Shown: positions 62,476-64,000 of the stretch, in pieces
How the letters are laid out: the number at the start of each line of letters is the position of its first letter
Numbering within the stretch: the first letter of the stretch is position 1
From: Dokdonia sp. Dokd-P16
Lineage (GTDB): Bacteria; Bacteroidota; Bacteroidia; Flavobacteriales; Flavobacteriaceae
Length of the DNA: 64,000 bases
Direction of reading: 5' to 3'
Assembly: GCF_003095655.1 (NCBI RefSeq)
Contig: NZ_CP029151.1
Coordinates: forward strand, 2,169,001-2,233,000
The notes under the pieces: model-generated
What the model saw: the letters and a program-made list of their open reading frames with translations, nothing else
Database searches by the model: none
Told to the model about the DNA's origin: nothing
Translations under genes and position numbers: made by a program

Positions 62476-63435
62476 TTAAAAATCTGCAATAATCATCTTG
62501 GCTACTCGTAAAGCTTCGGTTCCAGCTTCAAGTGATACGATTGGGGTGGTATTTTCATTTATTGCTTTCGCGAAAGCGTCTAGCTCATCAAGTATCGCGT
62601 TATTGCTAGGTACATCTGGATTGTCAAAATAAATTTGCTTTTTGATTCCTTCTGCATTCTGAAGAATCATTGCAAAATCATCTGGAGATTCTGGTGCGTC
62701 TTTCATCTTTACAACCTCTACTTTTTTCTCAAGAAAATCTACCGAAATGTATGCGTCCTTCTGAAAGAAACGTGCTTTGCGCATGTTTTTCATAGAGATA
62801 CGACTCGCGGTAAGGTTTGCAACACATCCGTTTTCGAACTCAATACGAGCATTTGCAATATCTGGAGTTTCTGATATGACAGATACGCCACTTGCATTCA
62901 CACTTTTTACAGGACTATTTACCACGCTTAATATTGCGTCAATGTCATGTATCATAAGATCTAAAACTACAGGAACATCTGTCCCTCTAGGATTAAATTC
63001 TGCAAGTCTATGCGCCTCTATAAACATAGGACTCTTAATGGAATGACTCACAGACATGAATGCAGGATTGAAGCGCTCTACATGACCTACTTGACCTAGA
63101 ACGTTGTGTTCTTTTGCAAGCGTGAGTAGTTTTTCTGCCTCCTCAACTGTGCTTGTTATTGGTTTCTCAATAAAGAGGTGCTTTCCAGCTTTGATTACCT
63201 TTTCTGCACTTGCATAGTGATAGGTGGTAGGAGTTACTACATCTACCATATCACAGGCGTTGATTAAATCTTCTTCGGTCTCAAAAGCAGTGTAACCAAA
63301 TTCTTGAGAGATGGCATCTCTAACCTCTTTTGAAGTGTCGTAAAACCCTACAAGTTCGTAGTGTTCAGAAAGGTTAAGAAGTTTTAAGTGTATTTTCCCC
63401 AAGTGTCCAGCACCGAGTACGCCAGCTTTAAGCAT
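62476..63435 (-). CDS. Gfo/Idh/MocA-family oxidoreductase
   Basis: A 319-residue two-domain NAD(P) oxidoreductase. Rossmann motif GVLGAGHLGKIHLKLL; the catalytic GKHLFIEKPI with its Lys; then a beta-sheet C-terminal domain (VVLDLMIHDIDAILSVVNS) and YISVDFLEKKVEVV. The substrate, a sugar or polyol, cannot be told. A palindrome copy encodes LDAFAKAI near the C-terminus. A -7 box lies 17 nt upstream of the start. Confidence 0.92.
   Translation of the reverse strand: MLKAGVLGAGHLGKIHLKLLNLSEHYELVGFYDTSKEVRDAISQEFGYTAFETEEDLINACDMVDVVTPTTYHYASAEKVIKAGKHLFIEKPITSTVEEAEKLLTLAKEHNVLGQVGHVERFNPAFMSVSHSIKSPMFIEAHRLAEFNPRGTDVPVVLDLMIHDIDAILSVVNSPVKSVNASGVSVISETPDIANARIEFENGCVANLTASRISMKNMRKARFFQKDAYISVDFLEKKVEVVKMKDAPESPDDFAMILQNAEGIKKQIYFDNPDVPSNNAILDELDAFAKAINENTTPIVSLEAGTEALRVAKMIIADF
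62564..62577. repeat. Iterated palindrome, copy 22 (inside the Gfo/Idh/MocA gene)
   Basis: A 14-bp perfect core, read in reverse as DAFAKAI about 30 residues from the C-terminus. Confidence 0.85.
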
Positions 63436-63452
63436 AGTGTTTGATTTTTATA

Positions 63453-63460
63453 CAAAAATA
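63453..63460 (-). promoter_or_regulatory. -7 box TATTTTTG for the Gfo/Idh/MocA gene
   Basis: An exact TANNTTTG match on the reverse strand, 17 nt before the ATG at 63435. A -33 box is not clear. Confidence 0.4.
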
Positions 63461-63580
63461 AGGTTTTAGATACTTTTTAATAGGATACAACTTTCTACAA
63501 AGAAGATTTTTTTAGAATGGTTGTAAAATCTTACAGATAGGTATATTGATTTTCCAACTTTTCTTCTAATTTAGTAATCC

Positions 63581-64000
63581 ATGAAAGACACTACTCGCCA
63601 CCAAGGAAAACGCCGCCAACTTGTTCAAATATTGAGAGATAAGGGAATCACAAATGATCTTGTTCTCAATGCTATTGGGAAGATTCCGCGTCATTTTTTT
63701 ATGGATAGTAGTTTTGAGCATCACGCGTATCAAGACAAAGCGTTTCCTATTGCTGCAGATCAAACCATCTCTCAACCATACACAGTTGCTTTTCAAAGTG
63801 AATTAATGGAGATTAAGAAAGGACATCAAGTTCTCGAGATAGGAACTGGAAGCGGTTACCAAACTGCTGTGCTTTGTGAGTTAGGAGCCAAAGTATATTC
63901 CATAGAGCGCCAGCAAGAATTGTATAAGAAGACAAAATTGTTTCTTACCAAGCTAGGCTATAGGCCTCGTTTTTTAAGTTTTGGTGATGGCTATAAAGGG
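63581..64000 (+). CDS. pcm: Protein-L-isoaspartate O-methyltransferase (N-terminal part)
   Basis: The first 140 codons of PCMT; it runs off the right edge. MKDTTRHQGKRRQLVQIL opens it, followed by the PCMT blocks PRHFFMDSSFEHHAYQDKAFPI, ADQTISQPYTVAFQSELM and the SAM motif VLEIGTGSGYQTAVLCELG. It repairs isoaspartyl residues in aged proteins. It starts at ATG 63581, 146 bp from the divergent oxidoreductase gene. Confidence 0.95.
   Translation, partial: MKDTTRHQGKRRQLVQILRDKGITNDLVLNAIGKIPRHFFMDSSFEHHAYQDKAFPIAADQTISQPYTVAFQSELMEIKKGHQVLEIGTGSGYQTAVLCELGAKVYSIERQQELYKKTKLFLTKLGYRPRFLSFGDGYKG

Overview
The window is a stretch of a Flavobacteriaceae (Bacteroidota) chromosome. The evidence is consistent: about 38-40% GC by eye, almost no Shine-Dalgarno sequences, TANNTTTG -7 promoter boxes, and typical flavobacterial genes (PorD/DUF4835, DUF5683, a long signal peptidase I, a Bacteroidota-type RNA polymerase omega, GIN-domain lipoproteins, RprX/RprY-like two-component genes). 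A marine genus such as Dokdonia is my guess, not something I could test. I found no rRNA, tRNA, CRISPR array, integrase or transposase gene.

Layout. 0-7 kb: recF (partial), then a forward run with a TPR membrane protein, lumazine synthase, a small membrane protein, mutL, two rhomboid proteases and a membrane-anchored EEP hydrolase. 7-12 kb: a reverse run with WbqC-like protein, lepB, dapB, DUF5683, parB and parA. 12-16.7 kb: cytochrome c plus PQQ-type sugar dehydrogenase, trxB, azoR and a secreted protein of unknown function. 16.7-31 kb: an envelope-stress region. It holds a 1625-residue AAA+ ATPase, a flotillin, a YqiJ/NfeD-like membrane protein, PspA and a YbjN-like protein, with a divergent XRE regulator. 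Next to it lie a GIN-domain lipoprotein, an NTF2-like protein, PspC, PadR and a DUF4870 protein. 31-42 kb: a C1q-like secreted protein, a hotdog-fold protein, a GlmU-like protein, an EamA exporter, ribD, GNAT, prmC, a LOG-family protein, ligA and two paralogous membrane proteins. 42-53 kb: a UshA-like nucleotidase split in two, then DUF6913, dapA, bamD, rpoZ, coaBC, porD, recN and fabI. 51-64 kb: a glycosyltransferase, YbbR, coaE, RprX/RprY-like genes, miaA, a voltage-gated-type K+ channel, an exonuclease/GIY-YIG protein, YggS, DUF1015, a 3-hydroxyacyl-CoA dehydrogenase, a Gfo/Idh/MocA oxidoreductase and a partial pcm.

The most striking signal is not a gene. A palindrome with core GCTTTCGCGAAAGC, extending to about 22 bp at its best, occurs 22 times in 64 kb (17 perfect 14-mers, 5 degenerate). 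Eight copies are intergenic. Fourteen lie inside genes, in all three reading frames, most often encoding AFAKA. Chance predicts far fewer than one copy. It behaves like a genome-wide iterated palindrome comparable in kind to cyanobacterial HIP1 or to nucleoid-protein sites.

Secondary signals are a 111-bp REP/MITE-like inverted repeat with a solo half copy, probable non-AUG starts (ATC and ATT) in two genes, several promoters only 4-6 nt from the start codon, and an operator-like inverted repeat in front of the XRE gene next to the PspA/flotillin module.
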